Notes: a model not told the origin generated them from the sequence alone. A DNA stretch of 64,000 nucleotides from Cryptomeria japonica (GCF_030272615.1 NC_081406.1:218312997-218376996), one strand, 5' to 3'; positions 34,277 to 45,070 are shown, counted from the first letter of the stretch. Translations and numbers: made by a program.

Positions 34277-35183
34277 TGTAAGGAAGTTAAGTAGCGAAAC
34301 AAATTCCTACACTAACCTTGAGAGGAGGATAATGCAAAGACTTTTACACATCATCACAATAGTTATAGAAAACAAAAATAGACATAATAAATTCAAACCA
34401 TAACACAGTGATTTATGTGGGGAAAACTCTTTTGGGAGAAAATCCCACACCAAAATCAGCCCAATATATTATTCTGCAATAAAAAATAAATTACAATATA
34501 CTTGCAGAGCAAGCTCTTCGTAGTAGTACCACTAATTAGTGATTCAAAGGTAACTCAATAACCATAAGAATCTTACACACAACCTCTATCTCACGCAGCT
34601 CATATATAGGAGATACAATACAAGAGACCATCAAATGGTATTACAAAACCATGGGCTGAAACTACCCAATAAATTATAGTCGACCTTATCTCCAATCTAG
34701 ATGCCCTATGACATCTTAAAAAACACATGAACATGTGTCCCTCCCTTTTATAGCTCATTTATGTGTGATATAAATTATATTTCCTATTTTAGGAGTACAA
34801 ACTTCTAGATGCCATAACTTACGAGTTGTGTGTCCGATTGACGAATTGTGTGTCTGATTGATAAACTGTTTAAAGCGCCAAAAATATTGGGAAGTTCTCT
34901 ATTACCTTGTAAAAATCTGCACCACTTATGCCTACTTTTCAGGGTGTTTCAGAGGGTCTAAAGTCCCCAGAATTAATTTTAAACCTTTAATCGCAACCCT
35001 CCAAAACAAAAACTTCAATATCTTCAAAACTAGTTATGATCTTGTGGCAAAACTTTACCGGCATGCTTATCTAACCATCCAAAAGCTTATGGGAGCATTT
35101 TGGAACATTTCATGCTTAAATGAAAACTTACTATAAATAGTAACCTCATGTAAATACAAGCTTGAGACACCATTTTCCCAACA
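34277..35183 (-). repeat. copia D 5' LTR
   Basis: 907 bases with a minus-strand TATA box CTATAAAAGG at about 34743-34753, the likely start of the element's transcript. Confidence 0.9.
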
Positions 35184-36182
35184 ACCCCCTCTTTATAGAG
35201 TTTTAGTACTCCTCTTTTCACCAAAGCTTCCTATATCTTGATTCCATTTTCGATTAGTTTCTCAAAACTTAGTGGACATTGTAATTTAAGTCTGTAATTC
35301 ATTTCACTATTTAGATTATCAATGAAATGCCCATCTTTCCCCTTTCAGGTATAGTATGAGTATACCTACCAAACAATTGTCTCCATATTTGCAAGAATGC
35401 AATGAATGATTCTCCATTTTTCTATTTCGTGTTGCATAGATCAAGCATGTTTATTCCATGCTCAATGTTATATAAATATTGAGAAGCAAATTTGTCTACG
35501 AGCTCTTCAAAAGATCTGATACCCATTGGAAGTTTCAAAAACCACTCCATGGCTTGTCCACCCAAGATTCTTGGAAATAACCTCATTAAATAGGTCTCAT
35601 TATGTGCAAATTCCATACTCAATGTACAAAATTCTCTCACATGATCTTGTGGATCAGTTTTACCATTGTATTTGTCATATTTAGGAATATCACAATTTGG
35701 TGGAAAAGGTATCATGTTCAAATTCTGGGCTAATAGATAGGGGAAAATATCTTCCCATGAGTATTTCTTTATTGTTCCCCTTTGCATATTTTGGATTTTT
35801 TGTTGAAGTGTTTGTATATGTTGGGTGAGTGCGAAGCAGGGATTATCTGTATCATTTCTTGTTTCATTGTTTATGATGTCCTTGTTCTTATCATTATCAG
35901 TTTGAGTGTCAATCATTTGATTAGTAGTGTTTTGAGCTTCACTTGTCCCTTTAGTTTGTCTCAATTATGTCACATCAAAATCATGAGGTAATTTAACAGC
36001 CAAGTGTGCCAACATTAGAAAATATTTTTCTTGGTTAGTTTCCAACAACTTTTCCATGAATTTACAAAATCTAGGATCTTATTGCGCTTCTTTGATTGTT
36101 TCCTCGGATATTTCCTCTTTGTCATTATTTAGGTCACATGATCTATATCGATGAAAGAAAGGATTATCCTCTTCCATTATGG
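35184..36182 (-). pseudogene. gypsy C Gag N-terminal and capsid region (broken)
   Basis: Minus-strand Gag begins at an ATG near 36177 (MEEDNPFFHRYRS). It passes a TAG and reads KLLETNQEKYFLMLAHLAVK and LPHDFDVT, then the open 35422-35964 stretch with WEDIFPYLLAQNLNMIPFPP, DPQDHVREFCTLSMEFAHNE, TYLMRLFPRILGGQAMEWF and RSFEELVDKFASQYLYNIEH. Each block has its counterpart in the intact gypsy I Gag (for example DPRDHVREFHSACLE and TYLMRLFPQSLGGTTTSWF). Downstream (35184-35421) the homology continues in other frames until the copia D insertion. Confidence 0.88.
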
Positions 36183-36209
36183 ATTTTTGTTTTTATTTTT
36201 TATTGTTTT

Positions 36210-36211
<2 letters not shown>

Positions 36212-36262
<51 letters not shown>
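36212..36262. repeat. CT dinucleotide microsatellite
   Basis: About 25 uninterrupted CT units directly upstream (minus strand: GA units) of the gypsy C Gag start. It lies in the untranslated leader. Confidence 0.97.
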
Positions 36263-36265
<3 letters not shown>

Positions 36266-36335
36266 ATCTAGTCAAAACCAACATGCACATGGTTAAAGGC
36301 TTTTAAGCTTTTGATCCTTGTTTCAAGTGCCAATT

Positions 36336-37240
36336 TGATGTGAGATACCCAAGTTAAATAGGAAAGATCCTATTGATGAGACTAGGTTAATATGATGTAA
36401 ATCCTTTGTTTCATGATTAGGGATGATAGATCCTGATAAAGAAACTCTATTGAAATCAGAAATCAGAATGATAATTGCACACTTAAGTTGGTTTGATCTA
36501 AGCTTTGTTAAAATGGTTGCACTTGCAAAAAGCCAATTTTTCTCAAGTTGAAACCAATGTTCTGATGGAAATGACCTCAATTCTGAAAAGGGTATCTGAA
36601 TATGACTTTTGTTTTTTGAAAAATGGTAAATTTTATTCTCTATCTAATAAATTCCAGAATTAATAGGTCGATGCGCTAAACAATACTATGTATGCACTAG
36701 ACTATATCTTGGATGCGTTACTCTGTTTTGTCTATGTGCTAATCTATTAGTTATATACACTGATCTATACTTCAGATGTGCTACGCTATCCTCTATACAC
36801 GCTATTAAATTTATTGAATGCACTATACTACTTTGGTGTTAAATATTCTTGACATTTTTGACCTTGTTACAAACTGGAAACTATGTTTTCTATGTGCTAA
36901 ATTTTGACCAGTATGCGCTATTATGTCACCTGAATGCGCTATTATGCTCTTTATATGCACTGATATACTAATTCAATGTGCTGAATTGTTGAACTGATGC
37001 ACTAAATTGCTCTATTACTCAACGTGTTGATAGTTTAACTTGTTTTGACAGAAAATTCTGAGAGTTTTAATGGATGACTTTCTGAATTGTGATTGCAAAC
37101 ACAGAAGCAAGTAATCAAATAGTTGTTTCTTCCTATGATCTAAACATTGTATGTTCTAGGATCTTTTAAAAACCCATTGATTTTTGTAGGTTTGCACAAT
37201 TGAAGACAAAATTAGTAGACTTTCCTATTCTCAAAAGGTC
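36336..37240 (-). repeat. putative 5' LTR of gypsy C
   Basis: The segment lies between the gypsy C leader and the broken RT of fragment E. It can be read as a TG..CA-ended LTR (plus TGATGTGAGATACC.. ..AAAAGGTCA). Just outside it the minus strand has TTGGCACTTGAAACAAGG, which starts with TGG as a primer site should; I cannot assign the tRNA. No second LTR is in the window, so the boundaries are inferred. The segment contains the 21-bp repeat array. Confidence 0.5.
36671..37017. repeat. 21-bp degenerate tandem array, 14 units in two blocks
   Basis: An octamer of the form ATGCGCTA starts at 36671, 36692, 36713, 36734, 36755, 36776, 36797 and 36818, every step exactly 21 bases. After a 53-base interruption it starts again at 36892, 36913, 36934, 36955, 36976 and 36997. 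Variants are mostly ATGTGCTA and ATGCACTA, the two outcomes expected from C-to-T change at the CpG. The remaining 13 bases of each unit are A/T-rich and loosely similar. Confidence 0.9.
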
Positions 37241-37246
37241 ATTAAT

Positions 37247-38002
37247 GCCTTGAGCCAAAACAATATATCCTAATAGCTTGCCAAATGTGACTCCAAAAGC
37301 ACATTTGTTTGGATTGAGACACAACTTGAATTTTTCAAAATGTTGAAAGATCTTATCCAGGATCTCAAGATATCCTTCTTTGGTAAATGATTTTGCTAAC
37401 ACATCATTGACTTAGAATTCCATGAAGGTATACATCATGTCAAGGAAAATTGTTGTCTTTGCCCTTTGATATGTTGTGCTTGCATTCTTTAACCCAAAAG
37501 GCATGACATTCCAACAAAATGTGTGCCAAGGACATGTGAAATTTGTCTTCTCCCGATCTTCTGGTGCTATATTGATTTGATTATATCCTGAAATATCATC
37601 CATTAAAGAAAACATGGCATGTCCAACTGCTACATCCACAATAATATCTATGTTTGGTAAAGGAAATCCATCCTTTGAACACGCTTTGTTGACATCCCTG
37701 AAATTTGTGCATACCCTAATACTTTTATCTATTTTAGAGAAGAGTATGATTTTTGACACCCATTCTGGATAGGCAATTGATCTTATGAATCTCACATCTA
37801 ACAATTTTTGAATTCTGCTTTGACAAGTAGAGCTATGTGGGGATGCAATTTTTCTCAAATTCTGCTTCACTGGTTTAGCTCCAAGAGATAAATTTAAATG
37901 GTGCATTATTAAATTAGGATCCAACTCTGGGATACTTGCATATGACCAAGTAAAGTTTATTTGTCTTTTTTCTAAAAAAATGAATATAATCCTTCCTCTC
38001 AT
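37247..38002 (-). pseudogene. gypsy E reverse transcriptase (broken)
   Basis: The open stretch 37412-38002 reads FTWSYASIPELDPNLIMHHL, VCTNFRDVNKACSKDGFPLP, SLMDDISGYNQINIAPEDRE and FCWNVMPFGLKNASTTYQRA. The active-site box expected as EDYVDD reads EF, stop, VND, so both the frame and one catalytic Asp are lost at about 37408. After that come VLAKSFTKEGYLEILDKIFQ and LLGYIVLAQGI. It would have been the polymerase of the element. Confidence 0.88.
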
Positions 38003-39022
38003 GCTCTGACAATGATGTTATTGGGTGTATGATCCTTGGACTTTCTTGCATACCAATATTGACTAATTATGTTGGCCCGATCAATATTGAAGACCTCTCC
38101 TAATAATATTCAGGAAGAGTGTCAATTCTCCCATCCTCTAGCGCCTCAAGGAGGTTTTCACCACCAAATAAATCATTTCTTTTTACTTTTTATTGATATA
38201 ATGTTGTCGTGAAATGGTTTTCAACATTAGACTTGATATTTGATTTATTTATTTCACTTTTGTGACTATGAGACTTGGCACTCCCTCGACTAGAATATGT
38301 ATTATCAGATTCACTGGTGGAAGATGTTTCGGGTTCTACGACATTGAAATATAGAGAGATGGGATAGTCTGTAGGAAAGGTATCTACCTCAATGGATTCA
38401 TTTTGCTCCCAATCAATAAGATCTGGATGTATCAAAGGTAAAGGATTGTTTGATTGGTTAGTTTCAAAAGTAGTGATGGCCATAATGGAAACCTCAAAGT
38501 TTTCAATGGTTACATCTAGATCTCTGATGTTACTCTCCTCAGAATGACCTCTTCGATTAGTCTCTAATTGTCCTCGATATAGTCATAATTGATGAGTTGA
38601 GATTCTATTTTAAGTGATCTATACTCCAACATTTGTCCTACATACGAATGAACTACATCAAAATTAACATATTTTGCATAACAGGATCCTTTAGAGGATT
38701 CTTTAGACTCACATGAGTCCCACTCCCACTAATTGGAGTTTGTTTCACTAGAATCCTGTAGTCTAAATATTTTTTCATAGAGATTATGGGTATCTTCTTC
38801 TTTCTTGTGAGAGATTTCTTCTTGTTCTCGACTATTATTTTCCTCTTGTTTCTTACAGAATGCTTCATCTTCTTGTTGTTGATTAGATATATTTTTCTTT
38901 TCTTGCTTCCAAGATGGTTTGTCTCGTCCAAACCCTAGTCTTGTCTTGTCTTTGGCATTTTGAGACGGAAGCTGTATAGGTTCTAGAATACCTTCTTTTC
39001 TTTTGCCTAAAGGACCACTACT
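38003..39022 (-). pseudogene. gypsy E spacer between protease and RT
   Basis: Stops and short open stretches (38190-38483 and 38653-38931) carry acidic, Ser-rich then Lys-rich sequence such as PLPLIHPDLIDWEQNES (counterpart of VMPIIHPELIEWNQPN in gypsy I) and RKKIPIISMKKYLDY. It corresponds to the non-catalytic spacer of the family. Confidence 0.7.
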
Positions 39023-41256
39023 TGAAGAACACAAATGGACAATGAGAAGGGGGTGAATCAGTGTATTTAAAAACAAATTAACTATGTGTGCTAATACTGA
39101 GATTGCAAGTAAATCAAGAAAACACACACACATAAAACAAACCACAACACCAGATTTACAAGGAAAACCCAATGTGGGCAAAACCTCGGTGAGAATAGCT
39201 GCTAGAGTCTACTGCTCCAATCCAACCTCACAGTAAATAATAATTTACAATGTCTAGAGCACCAACCCAAGAAGAACCAACCCCTGATTTTATGAGCACC
39301 TACTCAAAGGAGTACCTGCCCCTGCTCTAAGAACCCATCTAGATATTTATAGTGATTGATCAAGTTTACTTGATTCAATGATAAAGCCTTGTTACAAATG
39401 AGTTTTGTAACACTTACAAAATTCTCATATCTTGAGAATGACTTTCTCTGTCTGCTGAAGCTTCTTCTCCGTTTCTTCCTCTTCCTCTGTCTCTTCTTCT
39501 TTGTTTGTCTCTATGGATGTCTTTCTTTCCTCTCTTTGTTTTTGAAAATTACACTCTGTCAACTCTCTTCAGCAATACACCTCTCTTCAACACTTCACTT
39601 AACTTTTCAATTGACTAGTGGAGTTTTCTTTATTTCCACCTCTATCTCTGTCTCAACCACCACACCTACTGATGTCGAATCACATTTACAGTCTTTCTTT
39701 TTGCCTTTAATTTTGCAATTAATTCATTTTCCTTTTTGGGATTCGGTCTGTAGTAGATTGTTTTTATTTCTTCGATCAACCACTTGCACTAAATGCCTCT
39801 TCTCTATTTTTCTAAAAGTTCCCTATACTAAGTTGTTATTTTTAGCAACCCTAATTTATCTAACAGATTTGATTTTGCCTCTATCAATTTCCTTGAGCCC
39901 ATCAACCATCTACAACTCGGTTTCTATTAATGCATTCTCCATCCTCCGTCGACCTACCTAGACAAGATCGAAAACTACCATACTAAAATCGACCATCATC
40001 GACTTCTGCATATCGTATTCATTCTTTGTCCACCAAGAAACCACATGTCTTCATAATCCTTGTGTAGATCACTCAGTCGAGGTCGGTTGGCCTCCATGTA
40101 AAACCCTTGTGTCAATCGACATGCATCGGTATTGTCAAAAGTCTTCAGAAATGACATCCAAGTCACTTGGTCAACCATAGTTAACCACCACATGGACAAT
40201 CATCCTTATTGGGATGCCAATGTGTCAACTAAAATACCTCAAATGGTCATGATGACCTTAACCTTTGTCATTGTGAGATGGTGGGATGCACCATTTTCCT
40301 ATTTTAACTTGCCCCATGAGATCAGTTTTTCCATCCTTCTGCAGGCTGCGAGATAGCGGGATCCTTCACTCGCTTCATTGTTTTATCCCGTGCAACCATC
40401 ACCCATCCATCTTGAATGGTGTGGGATAGTGGGGGCCATCCCTTACATCATCTCTTATTTCCCTGTGGGCTCATTTTACTTCAGCTTCTCTTCGTGTGGG
40501 ATAGTGGGAGTCGTGCGGGATAGTGGGAGACATCACTCCCTTTACCTTGTTTATCCTATGTGACCAATATGCTTTGGTGGTCCATGTTGTGGGATAGCAG
40601 GGGTTGCAACTGCATTATCTTTTCTTAACCCCACGTGACGCTTCCACTTTGGTCTTCATCGATATGGGATAGCGGGAGACATTTATCATTGAGTGTTTTG
40701 TGTTATCCCATGAGGTAACCACTCTTTCATCCTTCATGGTGCGGGATGACAAGATAGACCATTTTCCTCCAATTTCGTTATCTATTAGGATCATTTGGCT
40801 ACCTTCCAACTCACCACAAGGTAGCGGGATGCCTGCTCATACATGATGGGTCCCACATGTACACAACACAACATAAGTGAACCACTAAGCCACCAACACA
40901 TGAATAGATGAGGACCACTCAAATCCGAGATGGCCTTTCCAATAAAACATGATTCCTTGATAAGAGACCAAGGCCATTTAGTTGAACCGTATAAGGGTCA
41001 AACTACCATGAATGAACAAAACTAACTCTGCAGACCTCTTGTATCAAACCCGATGGGTCTAGCACACTATGTGGCATATATAGATCAGAACCAATGCTGA
41101 CTTGTACTCTGTAACCCTTGTTTGTCTACAAGCTACAACATTTTTGTAGTTGTATAGCATAGCCTATGTGTTATACACATTAGATGCTACCTACTTCTTT
41201 GCAACCTCTTGACATCTCTATAACACTGATTGACATCAATGGCAATAATGCCAACA
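39023..41256 (-). repeat. copia F 3' LTR, unusually long
   Basis: 2234 bases. It begins TGAAGAACACAAATGGACAA and the G-run box GAGAAGGGGGTGAATCAGTG, like the copia B LTR. It ends ..GGCAATAATGCCAACA next to CTCCCCCTTTGG. The other copia LTRs here are 0.9-1.7 kb. The extra length is mostly 39960-40860, which holds the GGGATAG repeats. A plus-strand open stretch of 190 codons (39389-39961) is low-complexity Leu/Ser/Phe and not a gene. Confidence 0.75.
40273..40830. repeat. dispersed GTGGGATAGYGGGAG motif, about nine copies
   Basis: Copies such as GTGTGGGATAGTGGGGG occur near 40273, 40348, 40421, 40495, 40515, 40589, 40665, 40741 and 40821, at irregular distances (20-75 bases). They all point the same way. 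I do not recognise the motif. Confidence 0.75.
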
Positions 41257-41272
41257 ATCTCCCCCTTTGGCA
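41257..41272 (-). other. copia F polypurine tract
   Basis: The minus strand CCAAAGGGGGAGAT abuts the LTR, as in copia B and G. A second run lies at 41311-41323 (CTCCCCCTTTGAC on the plus strand). Confidence 0.75.
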
Positions 41273-41679
41273 TTGATGTCAACACACTTACAGACCTGCA
41301 GTCTAACCAATTTCTCCCCCTTTGACAACAATGACCAAGGGGAGAGACGTCCAACTTCTTTGACACCACCCGTCCATTGCACAAGTTCTCCCCCTGTGAT
41401 TTTCTATAGTAATGAATGGAACTTCCAGGTTCAATCATGACACATTCACAATAAAGTAGAAGTTTCCTTTACAACTTCTTGACCTCTGTTGCATGTAGGT
41501 AGATGAACCATTATTACAATATAAAGAGTAGTGCTACTACTGCTTACAAAAATTCAAAAACTCCCCTTGTGACTGTAAATGAGATTCAAGGCAAAAAGTG
41601 CTCCCCCTGAACCACAGACCTCAAATCAATGCTTTAAGTGCAGAAGGAGGGTGAGACAACACCCAATGTTTCCTTGAAG

Positions 41680-42164
41680 TACTCAAAGTTATCCTTAGAG
41701 ATACTCAACTTTTACTCCTTTCTCTGCAACTTTTTCACTAAGAAAATGATATTTAATTGCAATGTGCTTTATCCTCGAATGCATGACAGGGTTCTTTTAT
41801 ATATTGATTGCACTTGAGTTGTCACACATGATGGGAAAAGGATCTGAAACTCCATCTGAATATCCTTGAGAGTTTTCTTCATCCACAAAACTTGAGAACA
41901 ACATGTAGTAGCTGCAATATACTCTGCTTCAGTAGTTGATAGTGAAATGGACTCTTGTTTCTTGCTATGCCATGACACTAACCTATCTCCAAGAAAGAAA
42001 TCTCCACCACTGGTGTTTTTCCTATCATCTACACATCTTGCCCAGTCTGCATCAGTATAGGCTTGCAAAGTAAAATCTTGGATACCATAGGCCATAAGTG
42101 AGTGTCCCCTGCAGATACTTGAATATCCTCCTAATAGCATTGATATGTGATTTCTTAGGAGCAA
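41680..42164 (-). pseudogene. copia F RNase H (broken)
   Basis: The frame reads LQAYTDADWARCVDDRKNTS, GGDFFLGDRLVSWHSKKQES and ISLSTTEAEYIAATTCCSQV with LWMKKTLKDIQMEF. DADWA (first Asp), TEAEY (Glu) and the expected CDN region (frame-shifted, about 41810-41825) are the RNase H catalytic places. A frameshift near 41860-41880 breaks the end. Confidence 0.88.
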
Positions 42165-43099
42165 CTAGAAATATTGCAACCCTGCATATAACTTGAACTA
42201 TATTAGGCCTTGAAGCTATAAGATATAATAGGCTTCCAATCATGGATCTATACAAGGTTTTATCCACACTAGGTGACTTATCATCTTTTCTTAATTTGAA
42301 TCCTATCACCATGGGGGTACTAACTGGTTTGTTGTCTTCCATTTGAAATTTATTCAACACGTCTTTAGCATACTTGCTTTGAGAGATGAATATATGTTTA
42401 TTCTACTGTGATATTTGCAAACCAATAAAATATGATAACTCTCCAAGCATGGACATTTCAAACTCTAACTGCATCTGATCAATAATTTTTTTGCATAGAA
42501 TATCTTTTTTACCTCCAAAGATGATGCCATCTACATATACCACAACTAAGATTATATGTTCACTGTATACCTTGATGTATAAATTGTTGTCAGAATTTCC
42601 CTTTCTTAAACCTTGCTGATGGAGTTACTTATCCAACCTAGAATACCATGCTCTAGGTGCCTGCTTTAGACCATATAATGATTTCTTCAATCTGCAAACA
42701 ATGTTCTCATCTTCATGCAGCTGGAATCCTACAAGTTGCTCAATGTATTCTTTGAGATTGTCATTCAAGAATGTATATTTGACATCCATTTGATATACAT
42801 TCTATCCTTTATAGGCTGGGAATGCCAAGAACATCCTTATAGCTTCAAGTCTTGCAACTGGTGCAAATGTTTCTTCAAAATCTATGAACTCTACTCAAGC
42901 ATATCCCTTGCAAAATAGCCTTTCCTTGTTTCTTATTACCTTTCCTTCTTCATTCATCTTGTTCCTATAGACCCATTTAGTGCCAATAACATTATTGTCT
43001 GCTAGCCTAAGAACCAAAACCCAAGTCTTGTTCTTCTCTATTTGTTGCAACTCTTCTTCCATAGCATTTATCCACTTCTCACTTTTGTTGGCCTCATCA
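42052..43099 (-). pseudogene. copia F reverse transcriptase (broken)
   Basis: From right to left: [40 protein letters not shown], then in shifted frames the QMDVKYTFLN and [11 protein letters not shown] boxes, an active site reading YVDG at 42526-42537 (second catalytic Asp changed to Gly), and FQMEDNKPVSTPM, YRSMIGSLLYLIASRPNI. Stops occur at about 42404 and 42629. It is cut at 43099 by copia G. Confidence 0.9.
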
Positions 43100-44629
43100 T
43101 GATAACTCAATGATGAGCGAATAGTACCAAACCGGTACTAAGAGGGGGGGGTGAATCAGTACAGGCAAAAACATAGTCCAAAACTAGTTTGACAGCAAAC
43201 ACTTCAAATGACTGGCAGACAGTGATACTGGTTTGAAACAGAGTGCAACCGATAAAGCTAAGAATGTCTGAGTCAAGCATTAACCAGTTACTCACTTAGT
43301 TTTTCACTCAACTCAAGACTACACTACCATTTCACCCTTATAAATAAATAGGTAATATATCATCAGACCACAATAACAACTAGTTCAACATGTTTTATTG
43401 ACAAGCATATAACACAGAACCATCATATGCTTGACAGACAATAGAAAAGCATCACAAGATAAAAGCATCACACATGACACACATATTTTTCACATGGAAA
43501 CCCAACTGGGAAAAACCACGGTGGGTATGAATACCCACAAGCTATTTTTGAACTTTTTAGAAGTCTGCTCTGTTAGAAGCCTTGTCCGGTTAGAGACATT
43601 ACAATAGGTTCTGCTAGGAACCAATCATGTTAGGGATCACCCAGTTAAGGGATGGCTACAATACCCAATTAAGGGTTAAACCCTGTTAAAGGTTACCTTG
43701 TTAGAGGATTTCAAGAACTCAATAGCTAAAGGATTCTGAACTCAGTAGCTTTGAATCACCTTGTTAAAGGATTTTCAGCAAGCCGGTTAAGGCTACCCTG
43801 TTAAGGGATTTTCCAACTGTTGAGGTGGTTAGAGATCAACAGGTATTACAGTGATCTGGTAACAGCACTCAATGAAAATGCAGATCCGCTTAAGCTCCTC
43901 TTCACCTTCTGCACTTACACTTTGTAGGTATCACTTCTCTCCTTTTGGTCTGGCAAGAATCACGTATCCCTTCTCTTGGATACACACACAAATTTTGCCA
44001 ACAAACTCAGAAAGAGACACAATATCAACCTTATAGGAAAACAGATAGGTCAGTAGCATAAACCCTAAACCCTAAACCTGTTAGGTTAAGGAATTCAAAC
44101 AGTTCAATCTTGACCATTGAGCACACTGCATTAAATGTAGCAGATCTTGATCCAAACTCAAGAAATTCTCCATCGTCCATTTCCACCGATTTTATGGCGG
44201 CTGATAACCCATCACATGTTATCACCGTTTTACAGACTTCGCACATTCCTGAGGTAGATAGGAATAATATCCCTCATGCAAGATCCGTCACACACACAAG
44301 ATTACGTGGCAACATGATCTGTTCTTCTTTACAATGCTAACTCATCACACAATATCATCGGTTGAGCCACACAAGCTTGAAGCACGTCATCCGGAAACCC
44401 TAAAGTTGAGACTACCAACCGGTAGTCATACAATACTTCCATATGTCGGTTCCCATAACTATATGCCAGTTCATCATGAACAAGTACATCGCTTCACTTT
44501 GGCACAAATGTCGGTTCATAGTGTTATACCAGTTCTCACATATGCCAGTTCACACCTCTTCAACATATTGAAATCAATGACAGCATACAATGTCATTATG
44601 TCCTCATACCAGTTTACATAATGCCAACA
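43100..44629 (-). repeat. copia G 3' LTR
   Basis: 1530 bases, plus-strand TGATAACTCAATGATG.. ..CATAATGCCAACA. It contains the G-run box (43139-43157), a block of degenerate GTTAAGGGATT motifs (43570-43830) and the AAACCCTAA doublet (44060-44078). Confidence 0.9.
44060..44078 (-). promoter_or_regulatory. telomere-type AAACCCTAA doublet (telo-box) in LTR G
   Basis: Same site as at 439-457 in the inverted copy. It is kept in both copies although surrounding bases differ. The regulatory role is inferred from the known plant telo-box. Confidence 0.5.
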
Positions 44630-44645
44630 ATCTCCCCCTTTGGCA
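44630..44645 (-). other. copia G polypurine tract
   Basis: The minus strand CCAAAGGGGGAGAT is followed on the plus strand by two further CTCCCCC runs at about 44687-44693 and 44707-44716. Confidence 0.75.
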
Positions 44646-45070
44646 TTGATGACAATATACAAAGATATCTCTCTGGTTCACATCTTCTCCCCCAATTTTT
44701 GCAAATATCTTCTTCGCTTCACATCTTCTCCCCCTTTGACAACAATGCCAAAGTGGAGGCACAAGCTTCCTTGTTCCATTATGCTGCTCCCCCTGAGGAG
44801 TAGCATCCTTCAACACATCAATCCAAAATAAATTTGACTATGCAATACCTGACTAATGTGGATCATATGCTTTTAGTTCACCTCCTGAAGGGGCAGTACC
44901 CCTAATTCACCTCTTAAATATGTAAATGTAGTCTTTGGGAGAGGCTTGGTGAATATGTCCGCTAACTGCTCCTTATTGGAAACATGCTCTAGTGCAATCT
45001 CTTTGCTCTGAACCTTTTCCCTCAAGAAATGATACTTAAGCTCAAAGTGCTTGGTTCTAGAATGTAAAAC

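Larger units (their letters stand above)
29207..35183 (-). mobile_element. Ty1/copia element D
   Basis: Copia element bounded by LTRs 29207-30102 and 34277-35183 (both TGTAAGGAAGTTAAGTAGCG.. ..TTTTCCCAACA on the plus strand), with a tRNA-Met primer site. Gene order on the minus strand is gag, protease, integrase, RT, RNase H. It lies within the Gag of gypsy C. The 5-base flanks TCCCT (29202-29206) and ACCCC (35184-35188) match at three central bases only, so a target duplication is at best decayed. It has many stops. Confidence 0.9.
9120..37240 (-). mobile_element. Ty3/gypsy element C (Tat-like), split by two nested blocks, 3' truncated
   Basis: The parts at 9120-10052, 26598-29206 and 35184-37240 form one minus-strand element when the two inserted copia elements (10053-26597 and 29207-35183) are removed. 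From right to left it runs: putative 5' LTR (36336-37240), leader with a CT microsatellite, Gag, zinc knuckle, protease, spacer with a G-patch-like stretch, and RT. The RNase H, integrase and 3' LTR are missing, because homology stops near 9120 just after the RT. The same family is represented by fragment E (37241-39022) and, more distantly, by gypsy I. Continuity across the insertions is seen by alignment to E: the sequence left of 10052 and right of 26598 corresponds to contiguous bases near 38040-38100 in E. Confidence 0.8.
37241..39022 (-). mobile_element. gypsy fragment E, same family as C
   Basis: Minus-strand fragment with RT (37241-38002), then a spacer (38003-38990) that ends within the G-patch-like stretch GPLGKRKEGILEPIQLP (about 38970-39010). 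It is cut on the left by the putative LTR of C and on the right by the copia F LTR at 39023. It aligns base by base with the matching parts of C (for example 37470-38090 with 9430-10050). Confidence 0.85.
39023..43099 (-). mobile_element. Ty1/copia element F, 3' half only
   Basis: A long 3' LTR (39023-41256), a polypurine tract and RNase H plus RT coding, interrupted at 43099 by the LTR of copia G. Integrase, protease, gag and 5' LTR are not found in the window. If G/H and gypsy I are nested inside F, they would lie beyond 64000. Confidence 0.8.

Noticed and set aside
29202-35188. Clear target-site duplication for copia D
   Set aside because: TCCCT and ACCCC agree at only three of five bases, too weak to claim.
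39389-39961. 190-codon plus-strand open frame
   Set aside because: It is a low-complexity Leu/Ser/Phe sequence in the antisense of the copia F LTR, with no motif. It reflects base composition.
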